Of a stretch of 64,000 bases of DNA, positions 54,503 to 63,739 are shown piece by piece (position 1 is the stretch's first letter; the number at the start of each line of letters is the position of its first letter). A model generated the notes under the pieces. The model made no database searches, was not told the origin of the DNA, and worked only from the letters and a program-made list of their open reading frames with translations. A program made the translations under genes and the position numbers. The DNA is from Nostoc edaphicum CCNP1411 (lineage in GTDB: Bacteria > Cyanobacteriota > Cyanobacteriia > Cyanobacteriales > Nostocaceae). Location: positions 434,001-498,000 of the forward strand of contig NZ_CP054698.1 of assembly GCF_014023275.1 (NCBI RefSeq). The letters are read 5' to 3'.

Positions 54503-55347
54503 ATCTTGAAGAATTAGTTCAGGAAATTAGCCGCTTTGAGGCAATTATATCTGAGTGGGATGAAAGCCAACGCTGTGTAGCGGTGGGTCTAAAAAGAGCA
54601 ATTGAAGCTTTGCATAAAGCAGCATTGACTAGTTTGATTAAAAGCCTCAAACAAGAATCAATGTCAAGTTTACGTCATGCTGTTACTGATGAAGTAGTAT
54701 ACGCAGTACTGCTTTATCATGAATTAGTAAAACCACCAAAACCACTATTAGCACAGCGCATTCAGACAGCCCTTGAAGAAGTTCGCCCAAGTTTAAAAAG
54801 CCATAATGGGGATATTGAACTAGTGGCAATTAAGCCACCAGATACGGTGGAAATTATGCTCATAGGAACTTGTAGCAGTTGTCCGGCTTCTACTTTGACC
54901 TTATCTCAAGGAGTAGAACAGGCAATCAAAAACCATTGTCCTGAAATTACCAAAGTGGTTGCAGTCAATAACAATCCTACTGTTAACACCACAAATTCTG
55001 GTTTAACTAGTCCATTTTCTCTACAGATAACTTCTAGTTGGGTAAAAGTAGCAACTATTGAGCAAGTTCCTGAATTTGGGATATTGGCAGTACAAATTGC
55101 TGGGACTTCGCTCATTTTACATCGTCAAAGTGCTAGAGTAAGATGTTACCGTAATGCTTGCGCTCATTTAGGATATTCTTTAGAAGAGGGTAAGATTGAA
55201 AACGGTATTATAACCTGTCCTTCCCACGGATTTCAGTACAGATTAGAGACAGGTGAATGCTTAACTGCACCAGATATTTCGCTTCAGTCATATCCGGTAA
55301 AGTTTAAGGAGAATAAGGTTTTTGTGAAACTGCAAAAAGTTTTTTGA
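54496..55347 (+). CDS. NifU C-terminal domain plus Rieske domain fusion
   Basis: 283 residues. About 1-85 helical, unassigned. About 88-155 is a NifU-C/Nfu scaffold: VRPSLKSHNGDIELVAI and the cluster motif CSSCPAST. About 180-283 is a Rieske-type 2Fe-2S domain with CAH (NACAHLG) and CPSH (TCPSHGF). Together this suggests assembly and transfer of iron-sulfur clusters, perhaps for the hydrogenase small subunit (inference). ATG at 54496 lies inside heptamer repeats and has no Shine-Dalgarno site. Confidence 0.88.
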   Translation: MTNLEELVQEISRFEAIISEWDESQRCVAVGLKRAIEALHKAALTSLIKSLKQESMSSLRHAVTDEVVYAVLLYHELVKPPKPLLAQRIQTALEEVRPSLKSHNGDIELVAIKPPDTVEIMLIGTCSSCPASTLTLSQGVEQAIKNHCPEITKVVAVNNNPTVNTTNSGLTSPFSLQITSSWVKVATIEQVPEFGILAVQIAGTSLILHRQSARVRCYRNACAHLGYSLEEGKIENGIITCPSHGFQYRLETGECLTAPDISLQSYPVKFKENKVFVKLQKVF

Positions 55348-55348
55348 T

Positions 55349-55414
55349 GACACGCGATAAATCGCTGTCTTTACAAGAATCAGTCCTTTGTAGAGACGGC
55401 GATTTATCGCGTCT
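55349..55414. repeat. ACGCGATAAATCGC inverted repeat
   Basis: Left arm 55349-55374 and right arm 55390-55413 pair with a few mismatches. Same family as 63540-63600. Directly after the NifU/Rieske stop, so a terminator or REP-type element. Confidence 0.7.
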
Positions 55415-55437
55415 CTTGCCTTAACGAACCGTATTGA

Positions 55438-55682
55438 ATAGACATATTGCTTTCTCATTTTGTTTAAATGCTTTCTCATTTCAGTAGATTCAGCAAGCAA
55501 ATAGACATATTGATTTCTCATTTTGCTTAAATGCTTTCTCATTTCGGTAGATTCAGCAAGCAAACAGACATATTGCTTTCTCATTTCGGTATATTTAGCA
55601 AGTAAACCGCAGTTTGCTTTCTCATTTCGGTGTTTTCCGCAAGCAAATAGACATATTGCTTTTTCATTCTGAATTCTGAACA
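55438..55682 (-). repeat. 63/42-bp tandem repeat, locus 2
   Basis: Two 63-bp units from 55441, then two shorter (41/42-bp) units and a partial copy, built of 21-bp blocks such as TGCTTTCTCATTTCGGTAGA. The minus strand reads LLAESTEMRKHLS again; a one-base deletion shifts the frame in the distal units. Related to 32355-32545. Between two operon genes, in the 461-bp gap before the NHL gene. Confidence 0.75.
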
Positions 55683-55808
55683 TAATTTGTTCTATGCCAG
55701 GGAACGCGTTTTATTTGTTGATAAAAACATAATGCAAATTTGTTACTGTTGTTACATGCTAATAAACATTAATGTTTTTAAATAATTAACAGTGTCTATC
55801 TGCGGTTC

Positions 55809-57023
55809 ATGGATATCCCAATCATAATTAATCCCATATCACAATTACCGTCAGAAACAACAGAAATTTCTCAATATTTACCTCTATCATCTCAGGGTGC
55901 AGAGGTAATTTTAGGCAACATTATTGAACCGCAGCAATTAGTTATACCTGTAGCACCAAGTTCTATAGAAATGTTTGGGCCTCGTGGTGCTTGTTTGTTA
56001 TCAGAAACTGGCCCTTTGTGGGTATCAGATACAGGACATCATCGATTACTGGGATGGCGAAATTTACCAACTAGAGATAGTCAACCGGCTGATTGGGTAA
56101 TTGGACAACCTGACTTTTATCATGAAGGACAAAATGCTAAAGGTACACCGGGAAGCGCAACCTTAAGTGTACCAACTGGGATTTGTGCTTGTGGCGAAGG
56201 ATTAGCTGTAGCAGATGCTTGGAATCATCGGGTTTTGATTTGGAAAAACTTACCAGAGGATAACAATGTTCCAGCAGATTTGGTGTTAGGACAAGCTAAT
56301 TTTATCGATACTGAACCCAATCGGGGAAGTCAACAAGCATCTGCCAGTACAATGCACTGGCCTTATGGTGTTTTTTATCATCAAGGACAGCTATTTGTTG
56401 CCGATACAGGAAATCGAAGAGTATTAATTTGGCATCAGTTACCAACAGAAAATGGTCAACCTGCTGATTTAGTTTTGGGACAACCGGATATGATATCTCG
56501 CAATGAAAATGGCGGTGGTTCTCCAACCGCAGCGAGTATGCGTTGGTGTCACGATATTACCCTTTGGGGAGAGAATCTGGTTATCAGCGATGCAGGTAAT
56601 CACCGAGTGATGATTTGGCAGGGAATACCAACAGAAAATAATGCCCCTTGTGCAGTGGTTTTAGGACAAAAAAGCTTTGATTTTGTGGAAATGAATCAAG
56701 GAGTTTATTTGCCCAGTGCTAGTAGTTTGAGTATGCCTTATGGTGTAGGAGTAACTGAAGATTGGTTAGTAGTTGCAGATACCGCTAATTCTCGTTTGTT
56801 AGGATGGAGAAAGCCAGAATCAATTTTATCACTGCAAGGTTTAGTAGCAGACGGGTTGGCAGGACAAATGAATTTTCAAAGTAAAGGTGAAAATCGGAAT
56901 TTTGGGCTGCCGAAACGAGATAGCTTAAATTGGTGTTACGGGATAAAAATTTGTGGTAATACGGCGGTAATAGCTGATTCTGGAAATAATCGAATATTGC
57001 TGTGGCAGATTAATAATTCGTAA
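55809..57023 (+). CDS. NHL-repeat beta-propeller protein of extended hyp operon
   Basis: 404 residues. Five or more propeller blades with repeated ADTGNRRVLIW / DAWNHRVLIW / DAGNHRVMIW / DSGNNRILLW motifs separated by about 55-65 residues, and recurring ADLVLGQPD-like loops. No signal peptide. NHL proteins give rigid binding surfaces. Its counterpart precedes hypF in other Nostoc; a role in maturation is inference. Start ATG at 55809. Confidence 0.88.
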   Translation: MDIPIIINPISQLPSETTEISQYLPLSSQGAEVILGNIIEPQQLVIPVAPSSIEMFGPRGACLLSETGPLWVSDTGHHRLLGWRNLPTRDSQPADWVIGQPDFYHEGQNAKGTPGSATLSVPTGICACGEGLAVADAWNHRVLIWKNLPEDNNVPADLVLGQANFIDTEPNRGSQQASASTMHWPYGVFYHQGQLFVADTGNRRVLIWHQLPTENGQPADLVLGQPDMISRNENGGGSPTAASMRWCHDITLWGENLVISDAGNHRVMIWQGIPTENNAPCAVVLGQKSFDFVEMNQGVYLPSASSLSMPYGVGVTEDWLVVADTANSRLLGWRKPESILSLQGLVADGLAGQMNFQSKGENRNFGLPKRDSLNWCYGIKICGNTAVIADSGNNRILLWQINNS

Positions 57024-57075
57024 TACTCGCCTCCGGCGAGAAGCAAGCTACGTAATTTTTGAAAGTCAGAATTAT

Positions 57076-59424
57076 ATGGCGAATGAAGAAATTAGAGTTC
57101 GCGGTACTGTTCAGGGAGTAGGATTTCGCCCTACTGTATATCGTCTGGCTAAAGCTTACGGTTTGCGTGGAGATGTTTGTAATGATGGTGAAGGTGTATT
57201 AATTCGGGTATCTGGTAGTGAGGAAGCATTAACAGAATTTGTTGCTAGATTACAAACAGAATGTCCACCATTAGCAAAAATTAACGAACTAACTCGAACT
57301 CCTTACGAAGGTAAATTTAACTTTAATAATTTTGTGATTTCTAGTAGTGTTAATAGTGCAATTAAAACAGAAGTTGTTCCTGATGCAGCTACTTGTCCAC
57401 AGTGTCAACAAGAAATATTCGACCCCTTTAGCCGCTTTTATCGCTACCCATTTACTAACTGCACTCATTGCGGCCCACGCCTGAGTATTATTCGTGCCAT
57501 TCCTTATGACAGATGCAATACCAGTATGTCTGCGTTTGCTATGTGTTCAGAATGTGGAAAGGAATACCACGATGTCGAAAATCGCCGTTTTCACGCCCAA
57601 CCTGTCGCTTGTCATGTTTGCGGCCCCACAGCTTGGTTAGAACGCGCTGATGGTAAATCGGTTACTGCTTCTATGTTTTCCATGTTGGATGATGTCGATG
57701 CTGTTTGTACCTTGTTGCAAAAGGGAGAGATTGTAGCAATTAAGGGGTTAGGTGGTATTCATCTGGCTTGCGATGCAACACAGGAAACTGTTGTACAAAA
57801 ACTGCGTCAGCGTAAAAAGCGCTATCATAAACCCTTTGCTTTAATGGCGCGGGATATTGAGATAATTGAAGAATATTGTATTGTCAACGCCAAAGAAAAA
57901 GAATTATTGACAAGTTCTGCCGCACCAATTGTTTTACTAAAAGTGACAGGTAAAAAAGTAGTAGCGCCATCGGTAGCAGCAGGACAAAATACCCTTGGCT
58001 TCGTGTTACCTTATACGCCCTTACATCATTTAATTTTGCGGCGGATGAATCGCCCAATTGTTTTAACAAGTGGCAATCTTGCCGATGAACCACAATGTAT
58101 TGATAACGACGAAGCAAGAGAAAAATTAGGAAAAATCGCTGATTACTTTCTCTTTCACAATCGAGAGATTATTAATCGGGTAGATGATTCGGTTGTGCGT
58201 GTTGTCGGTGATAAAGTTCAAACAATTCGCCGTGCCAGAGGATATGCGCCAGCAGCAATTAGTTTACCACCAGGATTTAACAATGTACCGCAAATTTTAG
58301 CAATGGGTAGTGAGTTAAAAAATACCTTTTGCTTATTGCGGGAAGGAGAAGCAATTCTATCTCAACATCTGGGAGATTTAGAAAATGCTGCGGCTTTCAA
58401 TGCTTATCAAGAGACTTTAAATTTATACTTAAATTTATTTGAGCATAAACCAGAAGTAATCGCTATTGATAAACATCCTGAATATCTCTCAAGCAAATTT
58501 GGTAAAGAACTTGCAGAAACAAATCAAATCAAAATTCATCAAATCCAACATCATCACGCCCATATCGCTGCTTGTATGGCAGAAAATGGGATTCCTTTAG
58601 ATTCACCTCCAGTATTAGGCATTGCTTTAGATGGTTTAGGTTACGGTGATGATGTTACACTCTGGGGCGGAGAATTTCTTTTAGCAGATTACCGTAAATT
58701 TCAGCGACTAGCAACATTTAAACCAGTAACAATGATTGGTGGTGAACAAGCAATTTATCAGCCTTGGCGTAATACCTACGCCCAATTAATAGCCGCTAAT
58801 CTTTGGGATGATTGCGAACAAAAATATTCTGATTTAGAAATAGTTCAATTTTTGAAAAACAAACCACTAAAACTACTCAATCAACTGATAGAGAAAGGGA
58901 TTAACTCTCCTCCAGCTTCCTCAGTGGGGCGATTGTTCGATGCTGTGGCGGCAGCTATCGGTATTTATAGAGATGAATGTAGCTATGAAGGACAGGCTGC
59001 GATCGCAATGGAAGCTATAGTAGATGTTAGTAGCTTAAATAATGATAAAGAAACGCTAATATATCCTTTTAGTTTTAGCTTTTCAGATAGTATTTATTGT
59101 ATAGACCCGTGTCCAATGTGGCAAGCCTTGCTAGATGACTTGCAGCAACAGATTCCACAACCAGTTATGGCTGCTAAATTTCACAAAGGTTTAGCAAATG
59201 CGATTGTGGAAATGGTTAAGCATCTTTCTCAAGAAAATCTGATTTATCATGTAGCCCTAACAGGAGGAGTATTTCAAAATTGTATATTGTTAGAGCAAGT
59301 TACCAAAGGGTTACAAACATTGGGTATAAAAGTACTTACTCATAGCTTAGTTCCAGCTAATGATGGCGGGTTATCTCTAGGACAGGCAGTTATTACAGCC
59401 GCACAATTAATACATGAGTGTTGA
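57076..59424 (+). CDS. hypF: Carbamoyltransferase HypF
   Basis: 782 residues. N-terminal acylphosphatase (RVRGTVQGVGFRPTVYRLA), two zinc-finger-type Cys sets (Cys107/110/129/132 and 157/160/179/182), a YrdC-like domain (GEIVAIKGLGGIHLACDAT) and a Kae1-like nucleotide-binding domain (HHHAHIAACMAENG; GIALDGLGYGDD; VALTGGVFQN). Converts carbamoyl phosphate to the thiocarboxamide on HypE that becomes the cyanide ligand of hydrogenase. All domains are complete. Start ATG at 57076. Confidence 0.97.
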   Translation: MANEEIRVRGTVQGVGFRPTVYRLAKAYGLRGDVCNDGEGVLIRVSGSEEALTEFVARLQTECPPLAKINELTRTPYEGKFNFNNFVISSSVNSAIKTEVVPDAATCPQCQQEIFDPFSRFYRYPFTNCTHCGPRLSIIRAIPYDRCNTSMSAFAMCSECGKEYHDVENRRFHAQPVACHVCGPTAWLERADGKSVTASMFSMLDDVDAVCTLLQKGEIVAIKGLGGIHLACDATQETVVQKLRQRKKRYHKPFALMARDIEIIEEYCIVNAKEKELLTSSAAPIVLLKVTGKKVVAPSVAAGQNTLGFVLPYTPLHHLILRRMNRPIVLTSGNLADEPQCIDNDEAREKLGKIADYFLFHNREIINRVDDSVVRVVGDKVQTIRRARGYAPAAISLPPGFNNVPQILAMGSELKNTFCLLREGEAILSQHLGDLENAAAFNAYQETLNLYLNLFEHKPEVIAIDKHPEYLSSKFGKELAETNQIKIHQIQHHHAHIAACMAENGIPLDSPPVLGIALDGLGYGDDVTLWGGEFLLADYRKFQRLATFKPVTMIGGEQAIYQPWRNTYAQLIAANLWDDCEQKYSDLEIVQFLKNKPLKLLNQLIEKGINSPPASSVGRLFDAVAAAIGIYRDECSYEGQAAIAMEAIVDVSSLNNDKETLIYPFSFSFSDSIYCIDPCPMWQALLDDLQQQIPQPVMAAKFHKGLANAIVEMVKHLSQENLIYHVALTGGVFQNCILLEQVTKGLQTLGIKVLTHSLVPANDGGLSLGQAVITAAQLIHEC

Positions 59425-59489
59425 CAGTTGACAAACCTTTGTTTAGAAATAATTTCTTCTGCGGTTAGTTTATCTCGACAAATAAAAAA

Positions 59490-59750
59490 ATGTGTTTAGG
59501 AATTCCCGGACAAATTATAGAAATTACCAATGTTAACCATAAATTAGCGATAGTTGACATTGGTGGTGTTAAACGCGAGGTGAATATTGCTTGTATCGTA
59601 GATGAACAACATCCCCCCGAAGCTTGTATTGGGGATTGGGTACTAGTACATGTTGGCTTTGCTATGAATCGAATTAATGAACAAGAAGCGGCGGAAACTT
59701 TACAACTATTCCAAGAATTAGCAGCAGCACAAGTAGGGAATAGGGAATAG
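59490..59750 (+). CDS. hypC: Hydrogenase maturation chaperone HypC
   Basis: 86 residues, begins MCLGIPGQIIEI with the essential Cys2 and an OB-type barrel; VHVGFAMNRINEQEA is the conserved C-terminal part. Carries the Fe(CN)2CO unit with HypD and delivers it to the large subunit. The last residues (QVGNRE) and stop fall in a GGGAATA repeat, so the C-terminal tail was shaped by it. 66 bp after hypF. Confidence 0.96.
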   Translation: MCLGIPGQIIEITNVNHKLAIVDIGGVKREVNIACIVDEQHPPEACIGDWVLVHVGFAMNRINEQEAAETLQLFQELAAAQVGNRE

Positions 59751-60016
59751 GGTTGAAACTCTATTGGTATATGGCTTTATTCTGAAATTTTGTACCTCAT
59801 TTACCTGTAATCTGCTGTAAATAATAGACCTTTTTTGTGTCACACAGAGGGGTAAAGGTGCAGAGAAAGAGTTTAAAAAACATACTTTTTTTCTTTCTTA
59901 TCTACGAGACGCTGCGCGTTCACGTAGTGTCTCACAGAGAAAGCAGTTCGTTAAAAAACTTTCTACCACAAAAGCGAAATTAACTGATAGATAAAATTCA
60001 CTACTCTTAACTTCCT

Positions 60017-61195
60017 ATGAAATATGTTGACGAATTCCGCGAACCGGAAAAAGCTGAAGCGATACGCCGCGAAATCGCTAAATTATGCCGCCAGCTAGAA
60101 AAACCCATCAAAATCATGGAAGTATGTGGCGGACATACCCACTCTATATTTAAATATGGTATCGAAGAAATTTTACCCCAAACCATTGAACTAATTCATG
60201 GGCCTGGTTGTCCAGTATGCGTGATGCCAAAGGGGAGATTAGATGATGCGATCGCAATCTCCCAAAATCATAACGTCATTTTTGCCACCTTTGGCGACGC
60301 AATGCGAGTTCCCGGTTCCAAAACGAGTTTACTGCAAGCCAGGGCACAAGGTGCAGACATCCGTATGGTGTACTCTCCCCTAGACAGCCTGCAAATTGCT
60401 AGAGATAACCCCGACAAACAAGTAGTTTTTTTCGCATTAGGCTTTGAAACCACAGCCCCCAGCACCGCCTTCACGATTCTGCAAGCCGCAGCCGAAGAAA
60501 TTCCTAACTTTAGTATGTTTTCTAATCACGTCCTCGTGATTCCCGCCCTCAAAGCACTATTAGATAATCCCGACTTACAACTTGATGGATTTGTTGGGCC
60601 TGGCCATGTCAGCATGGTAATTGGCACTGACCCATACCAATTTATTTCCCAACAATATAATAAGCCAATTGTCGTCTCAGGATTTGAACCTTTAGATATT
60701 CTCCAATCAATTTGGATGCTGTTGCAACAGCTAGTAGAAAATCGTTGCGAAGTCGAAAACCAATATAACCGAATTGTAGAAAAAACTGGAAATACAGTAG
60801 CGCTGCAAGCCATAAACAAAGTTTTCGCCGTCCGAGATAGTTTTGATTGGCGCGGCTTAGGTGACATCCCTTATTCAGGATTACAAATTAAACCTGAATA
60901 TGCTCAATTTGATGCCGAACTTAAATTTACCATTCCTAACCTCAAAGTAGCCGACCATAAAGCTTGTAAATGTGGAGAAATTCTCAAAGGAGTCTTAAAG
61001 CCTTGGGAGTGCAAAGTATTTGGTACAGCTTGCACACCAGAAACACCAATTGGTACTTGCATGGTATCTTCCGAAGGTGCTTGTGCAGCCTATTACAAAT
61101 ACGGGCGACTCTCCACCATTGCCAAAAGAACAATCGCCCAAAAACCAAAAATAACTCAAGAACCCCTCCCCGCCTGTGGCTTCTCCTCAGAATGA
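60017..61195 (+). CDS. hypD: Hydrogenase maturation protein HypD
   Basis: 392 residues. CGGHTHS (about 35-41), HGPGCPVC (about 62-69), DxAI and the C-terminal CKCGEIL, CKVFGTACTPETPIGTCM and SSEGACAAYYKYG with the 4Fe-4S and redox cysteines. Scaffold of the Fe(CN)2CO assembly together with HypC. The gap of 266 bp after hypC holds repeats (CTACGAGACGCTGCGCG) and may contain a secondary promoter. Start ATG at 60017. Confidence 0.97.
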   Translation: MKYVDEFREPEKAEAIRREIAKLCRQLEKPIKIMEVCGGHTHSIFKYGIEEILPQTIELIHGPGCPVCVMPKGRLDDAIAISQNHNVIFATFGDAMRVPGSKTSLLQARAQGADIRMVYSPLDSLQIARDNPDKQVVFFALGFETTAPSTAFTILQAAAEEIPNFSMFSNHVLVIPALKALLDNPDLQLDGFVGPGHVSMVIGTDPYQFISQQYNKPIVVSGFEPLDILQSIWMLLQQLVENRCEVENQYNRIVEKTGNTVALQAINKVFAVRDSFDWRGLGDIPYSGLQIKPEYAQFDAELKFTIPNLKVADHKACKCGEILKGVLKPWECKVFGTACTPETPIGTCMVSSEGACAAYYKYGRLSTIAKRTIAQKPKITQEPLPACGFSSE

Positions 61196-61253
61196 CACTC
61201 AGCGTACCTCTGCGCTTCCCTTTGCGTTCCTTTGCGTTTAAAAAAATTTTAAT

Positions 61254-62357
61254 ATGAATTTCCCCCCCACAAACTCAATACAAAATCCCCTATTCCAAAA
61301 AATAGAAAAAGTCCGCCGCCGCCAAAGTAAAGTGCAAGACACTCATATAACTCTCGCACATGGCAGTGGTGGTAAAGCCATGCGTGATTTAATAGATGAT
61401 ATCTTTGTCGGCAATTTTGATAACCCAATTCTCTCCCAACTAGAAGACCAAGCCAGCTTCAACTTAGCCCCTCTCCTCCAACAAGGAGACAGACTCGCAT
61501 TTACAACAGATTCTTATGTTGTAGACCCGTTATTTTTCCCCGGTAGTGATATAGGAGAATTAGCCGTCAACGGTACAGTTAATGATTTAGCTGTCAGCGG
61601 TGCTAAACCTTTATATCTAACTTGTAGCGTAATTTTAGAAGAAGGATTACCTGTAGAAACCTTACGCCGTGTCGCAAACAGTATGAAAGCAGCCGCAGAA
61701 AAAGCGGGTGTTCAAATTGTCACTGGTGACACAAAAGTTGTACATCGTGGTGCTGCCGATAAACTCTTTATTAATACTGCTGGTATTGGTATCATCCCAC
61801 GAGGAATTAGCATTTCAGCCCATAATATTAAACCTGGAGATGCCGTAATAATTAATGGTGAAATAGGTAATCATGGGACAGCAATTTTAATTTCCCGTGG
61901 CGAATTAGCCTTAGAAACTAATATTGAAAGTGACTGTCAGCCGTTGCATAGTTTAGTAGAAACTATTCTCGAAGTATGTCCCCAAATTCATGCTATGCGA
62001 GATGCTACACGCGGTGGTTTAGCCACAGTATTAAATGAATTTGCCCTCAGTTCCGATGTGGGCATTCGTCTCTATGAAGAATCTATTGCAGTGCGAGAAG
62101 AAGTCAACGGAGTTTGCGAAATTCTTGGTTTAGACCCATTGTATTTAGCTAATGAAGGTAAGCTAGTTGTAGTGGCTCCAAAAGAGAATGCTGACAAGAT
62201 TTTAGTAGCGATGAAATTACACCCAGCAGGCAAAGATGCTTGTATCATTGGCGAAGTTATTCCTTCACCCCCAGGTATTGTATTGTTAAAAACAGTTTTT
62301 GGTACTGAAAGGATTGTTGATATGCTAGTAGGCGATCAATTGCCACGAATTTGTTAA
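61254..62357 (+). CDS. hypE: Hydrogenase maturation protein HypE
   Basis: 367 residues. ATP-binding AIRS/PurM-like fold with AHGSGGKAM, AVNGTVNDLAVSGAKP and MRDATRGGLATVLNE. The C-terminus ends PRIC with the terminal Cys that receives carbamoyl from HypF and is dehydrated to thiocyanate. Start ATG at 61254 adds a short tail ahead of the usual HypE beginning. Confidence 0.97.
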   Translation: MNFPPTNSIQNPLFQKIEKVRRRQSKVQDTHITLAHGSGGKAMRDLIDDIFVGNFDNPILSQLEDQASFNLAPLLQQGDRLAFTTDSYVVDPLFFPGSDIGELAVNGTVNDLAVSGAKPLYLTCSVILEEGLPVETLRRVANSMKAAAEKAGVQIVTGDTKVVHRGAADKLFINTAGIGIIPRGISISAHNIKPGDAVIINGEIGNHGTAILISRGELALETNIESDCQPLHSLVETILEVCPQIHAMRDATRGGLATVLNEFALSSDVGIRLYEESIAVREEVNGVCEILGLDPLYLANEGKLVVVAPKENADKILVAMKLHPAGKDACIIGEVIPSPPGIVLLKTVFGTERIVDMLVGDQLPRIC

Positions 62358-62377
62358 TATTTAATAGATTTTATAGT

Positions 62378-62719
62378 ATGCACGAACTTGGAATTACCCA
62401 AAATATTGTGGCAATTGTGACTGAAAACGCCAAAGGCGCAAAAGTGCAGCGAGTTTTATTAGAAATTGGCAAACTTTCAGCCATTATGCCCGACGCTATC
62501 CGATTTTGTTTTGATATTTGCACCCAAGGTACAGTTTTAGAAGGGGCGATATTAGAAATTTTAGAAATTCCTGGATTAGCAAAATGTCGCCAATGTGGTG
62601 CAGAAATTGATTTAGATAAACCATTTGGTATCTGTAGTTGTGGAAGCGTGCAATTAGATTTAATTACTGGTGAAGAACTGAAAATTAAAGAAATAGAAAT
62701 AGAGGAATTATGTGTGTAA
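62378..62719 (+). CDS. hypA: Nickel metallochaperone HypA
   Basis: 113 residues from ATG at 62378 (MHELGITQ, whose first residues bind nickel); the in-frame ATG at 62351 overlaps hypE. Zinc site CRQC ... ICSCGS. The second pair is Cys-Ser-Cys instead of the usual CxxC. Works with HypB to insert nickel. Its stop overlaps the hypB start by 10 bases. Confidence 0.95.
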   Translation: MHELGITQNIVAIVTENAKGAKVQRVLLEIGKLSAIMPDAIRFCFDICTQGTVLEGAILEILEIPGLAKCRQCGAEIDLDKPFGICSCGSVQLDLITGEELKIKEIEIEELCV

Positions 62720-63531
62720 CCTGCGGCTGTTCTGATGATGGCGAAACCAAAATTACCAATTTAGAAACAGATGAAACGGAACATAACCATCATCACCATA
62801 CTCATACTTTACCAGATGGTACTGTCATTACTCATTCCCACAGTCATGATACTCACATAGAAGCGCCTCAAATTCACGCCAAAATACACAATACAACGAT
62901 ATCCTTAGAACAGGATATATTGGCAAAGAATAACCTACTAGCTGCTCAAAATCGCGGATGGTTTAAAGGTCGAAATATTCTCGCCTTAAATTTAATGAGT
63001 TCTCCGGGTTCAGGTAAAACAACTCTTTTGACGCGAACCATTAATGATTTAAAACATCAATTATCTATTAGCGTCATTGAAGGCGACCAAGAAACTGCTA
63101 ATGATGCCAAAAAAATTAAAGAAACAGGTTCTAAAGTCATCCAAATAAACACCGGAACAGGCTGTCATTTAGATGCCTCAATGATAGACAGGGGTTTACA
63201 ACAACTAAATCCGCCACTGAATTCAGTTGTGATGATTGAAAATGTGGGAAATTTGGTTTGTCCAGCCTTATTTGATTTGGGAGAAAATGCAAAAGTCGTG
63301 ATTCTCTCCGTCACAGAAGGAGAAGATAAGCCGCTAAAATACCCGCATATCTTCCGCGCTAGTGATGTAATGATTCTCACGAAAATTGATTTGCTACCTT
63401 ATGTAGATTTTGATGTGCAAAAGTGTATAGAATATGCTAAACAGGTGAATCCCAAAATTCAGATTTTTCAGGTTTCTGCAACTACTGGTGTAGGTTTAGA
63501 TAATTGGTATAAATGGGTAACTAAAAATTAA
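62710..63531 (+). CDS. hypB: Nickel insertion GTPase HypB
   Basis: 273 residues. N-terminal CVTCGC metal motif, a His-rich stretch (HHHHTHTL and HSHSHDTH) for nickel storage, then a G domain: Walker A SSPGSGKTTLL, EGDQETANDA, GTGCHLD, VIENVGNLVCPA and TKIDLLP. Supplies nickel with HypA. ATG at 62710 inside the hypA end. Last gene of the operon. Confidence 0.97.
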   Translation: MCVTCGCSDDGETKITNLETDETEHNHHHHTHTLPDGTVITHSHSHDTHIEAPQIHAKIHNTTISLEQDILAKNNLLAAQNRGWFKGRNILALNLMSSPGSGKTTLLTRTINDLKHQLSISVIEGDQETANDAKKIKETGSKVIQINTGTGCHLDASMIDRGLQQLNPPLNSVVMIENVGNLVCPALFDLGENAKVVILSVTEGEDKPLKYPHIFRASDVMILTKIDLLPYVDFDVQKCIEYAKQVNPKIQIFQVSATTGVGLDNWYKWVTKN

Positions 63532-63539
63532 GACAAGAA

Positions 63540-63600
63540 ACGCGATAAATCGCCGTCAAGACGAAAGACTGATTATTGTAGAGACGGCGATTTATCGCGT
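63540..63600. terminator. 18-bp perfect inverted repeat after hypB
   Basis: ACGCGATAAATCGCCGTC (63540-63557) / complement (63583-63600), 25-nt loop. Same repeat family as 55349-55414. Closes the hyp operon; no U-run. Confidence 0.65.
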
Positions 63601-63654
63601 CTTAACCGAACCGTATTGAAAGCGATCGCACCATACCCTACAATCATGAAAAAA

Positions 63655-63690
63655 TTACACCCGAAACTCAAAAATAATTTCCGGGTGTAA
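63655..63690 (-). terminator. Hairpin terminator for the minus-strand RTX gene
   Basis: TTACACCCG (63655-63663) / CGGGTGTAA (63682-63690). On the minus strand it is followed by AATTTTTTC, an intrinsic terminator for the gene ending at 63740. Confidence 0.75.
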
Positions 63691-63739
63691 GTTTGTTGGC
63701 TTCAAATTATGAACTTATCAGACTAATTTCTCGAAAATT

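Noticed and set aside
55288-55683. 131-codon minus frame across the repeat tract as a real protein
   Set aside because: It overlaps the NifU/Rieske gene end and changes repeat frame; treated as a tandem repeat instead.
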